NCBI GenBank assembly: GCA_003559735.1
Contig: PWKN01000284.1
Span: 1 to 37,993 of the forward strand
DNA: 37,993 nt
Source of the DNA: Bacteroidales bacterium
Lineage (GTDB): Bacteria; Bacteroidota; Bacteroidia; Bacteroidales; UBA7960
Reading direction: 5' to 3'
The notes under the pieces: generated by a model
Databases searched by the model: none
Told to the model about the DNA's origin: nothing
The model's input: the letters and a program-made list of their open reading frames with translations, nothing else
In this document: one piece after another, positions 37,215-37,993 of the stretch
How the letters are laid out: the number at the start of each line of letters is the position of its first letter
Numbering within the stretch: the stretch's first letter is position 1
Program-made: the position numbers and the translations under genes

Positions 37215-37609
37215 ACTTCTACTACTTTTTTTTCGGACAGGTGTTTTTTAAACTCGTTACTGAACTTCTGTTCCAGTCCCCCGAAAATGCAGGATTGAAA
37301 TGGGCAATCGTCGCAATGCATTTTACAGGAGGTATAATCTTCCAGTTCGCCTTCAATAAGGTTGTAGATTTCAAGCAAACTTGCATTTCTTGCTTTATCG
37401 CTTACCAGAAAGCCTCCTTTGGGGCCACGGGTAGAGATCAGGTATCCGTTTTTTACCAGTTGCTGTAAGATTTTTGAAATATGATTCTTTGAAAATCCTG
37501 TTTTTTCAGCAATTTCCTGTGTATTCATGAGCTTATCGCTGCGGGCTATGAGTGCCATCGAATGCAGTGCGATGGTTGCAGCCTCTGATATATTGAATAT
37601 TTTGCTCAT
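37211..37609 (-). CDS. Rrf2 family transcriptional regulator with Cys cluster
   Basis: MSKIFNISEAATIALHSMALIA...NTQEIAEKTGFSKNHISKILQQLVKNGYLISTRGPKGGFLV...SCKMHCDDCPFQSC. Start 37609 fits the Rrf2 N-terminus. Confidence 0.94.
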   Translation of the reverse strand: MSKIFNISEAATIALHSMALIARSDKLMNTQEIAEKTGFSKNHISKILQQLVKNGYLISTRGPKGGFLVSDKARNASLLEIYNLIEGELEDYTSCKMHCDDCPFQSCIFGGLEQKFSNEFKKHLSEKKVVEV

Positions 37610-37648
37610 ATTTGAATATCTAAATAGGTATACAGGTAAAAGAATACG

Positions 37649-37680
37649 CAAATGTACAATTGATTTTTGGAACAAACAAA
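37649..37680 (-). promoter_or_regulatory. Bacteroidota-type promoter (TTTG-N20-TACATTTG, minus strand) for the Rrf2 gene
   Basis: Reverse complements of CAAATGTA (37649-37656) and CAAA (37677-37680), spacer 20 nt. Confidence 0.6.
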
Positions 37681-37823
37681 TAAATTGGTATTTATTTACC
37701 ACATTATTTCTTAAATAATTATAAGAGGTTGTTTGTCAGGGGGGTAGGGTAGGGGGGAGTTTGCTTTATGGTATTTTGAGGAAAAAATCCAATTGTAAGG
37801 ATACAAAGCCCCCTGTTAAGTTG

Positions 37824-37958
37824 CTATCCATTGCCATTGGCTTTAGCCAAAATCAGCAAAAGCAGATTGCGGTATTTGATACCTGCAATGCTCCTATCCA
37901 TTGCCGTTGGCTTCAGCCAACGGATAGCGATGTTCACAAGATCTTTGGGCTTTAGCCC
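37824..37958. repeat. Cluster of REP-like palindromic elements (GGCTtyAGCC core)
   Basis: Hairpins TTGGCT-tt-AGCCAA (37837-37850), CCGTTGGCT-tc-AGCCAACGG (37904-37923), GGGCT-tt-AGCCC (37947-37958). The 27-bp sequence CTATCCATTGCC[A/G]TTGGCTT[T/C]AGCCAA occurs at 37824-37850 and 37894-37920. Confidence 0.75.
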
Positions 37959-37993
37959 CATTAAGCTTATTCCTTAATTATTTTCCAACCATA

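Noticed and set aside
1-37993. tRNA or rRNA genes
   Set aside because: No cloverleaf or rRNA-like conserved stretch was recognised by eye; a tRNAscan-SE/Infernal run would be decisive.

Overview
This 38 kb window looks like Bacteroidota (Bacteroidales-like) chromosome: T9SS genes, a complete Na+-NQR operon, DUF7935, DUF2141 and DUF5103 proteins, and TTTG/TAnnTTTG promoters. The left end (1-2.4 kb) is accessory. It holds the tail of a DUF2384 antitoxin with a RES toxin, a DUF6364/PIN toxin-antitoxin pair whose promoter sits inside an 8-bp inverted repeat, and two decayed gene remnants. The rest is mostly core or metabolic: OsmC; a secreted CARDB/DUF1349-like/PA14 protein; a DUF362 protein with three N-terminal TM segments and a T9SS sorting domain; a FISUMP lipoprotein; and a TetR-regulated amino-acid-type ABC system with unusual domain architecture. 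Further along are SIR2, two TrmH-family methyltransferases, ALDH, a PorT-like protein, PdxH, RfaE1-like kinase, aminotransferase, an orphan ThiS, DUF5103, nqrABCDEF-CDF-apbE, an MCE/Mla-type lipid transport cassette with a STAS-permease fusion, a distant inverted NqrM-like gene, rpsF-rpsR-rplI, a ferredoxin and an Rrf2 regulator. The right end carries an octamer tandem repeat, a G-rich tract and a cluster of REP-like hairpins. The best candidates for unusual biology are: (1) the ABC system whose solute-binding domains read as [C-half]-[full]-[N-half]-permease, paired with an ATPase carrying a possible GHKL-like C-terminal extension; (2) the multi-TM T9SS-tagged DUF362 protein; (3) the regulatory and repeat structure around the Rrf2 gene. 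I did not find an unambiguous new system. All family calls are by eye, with no database search.
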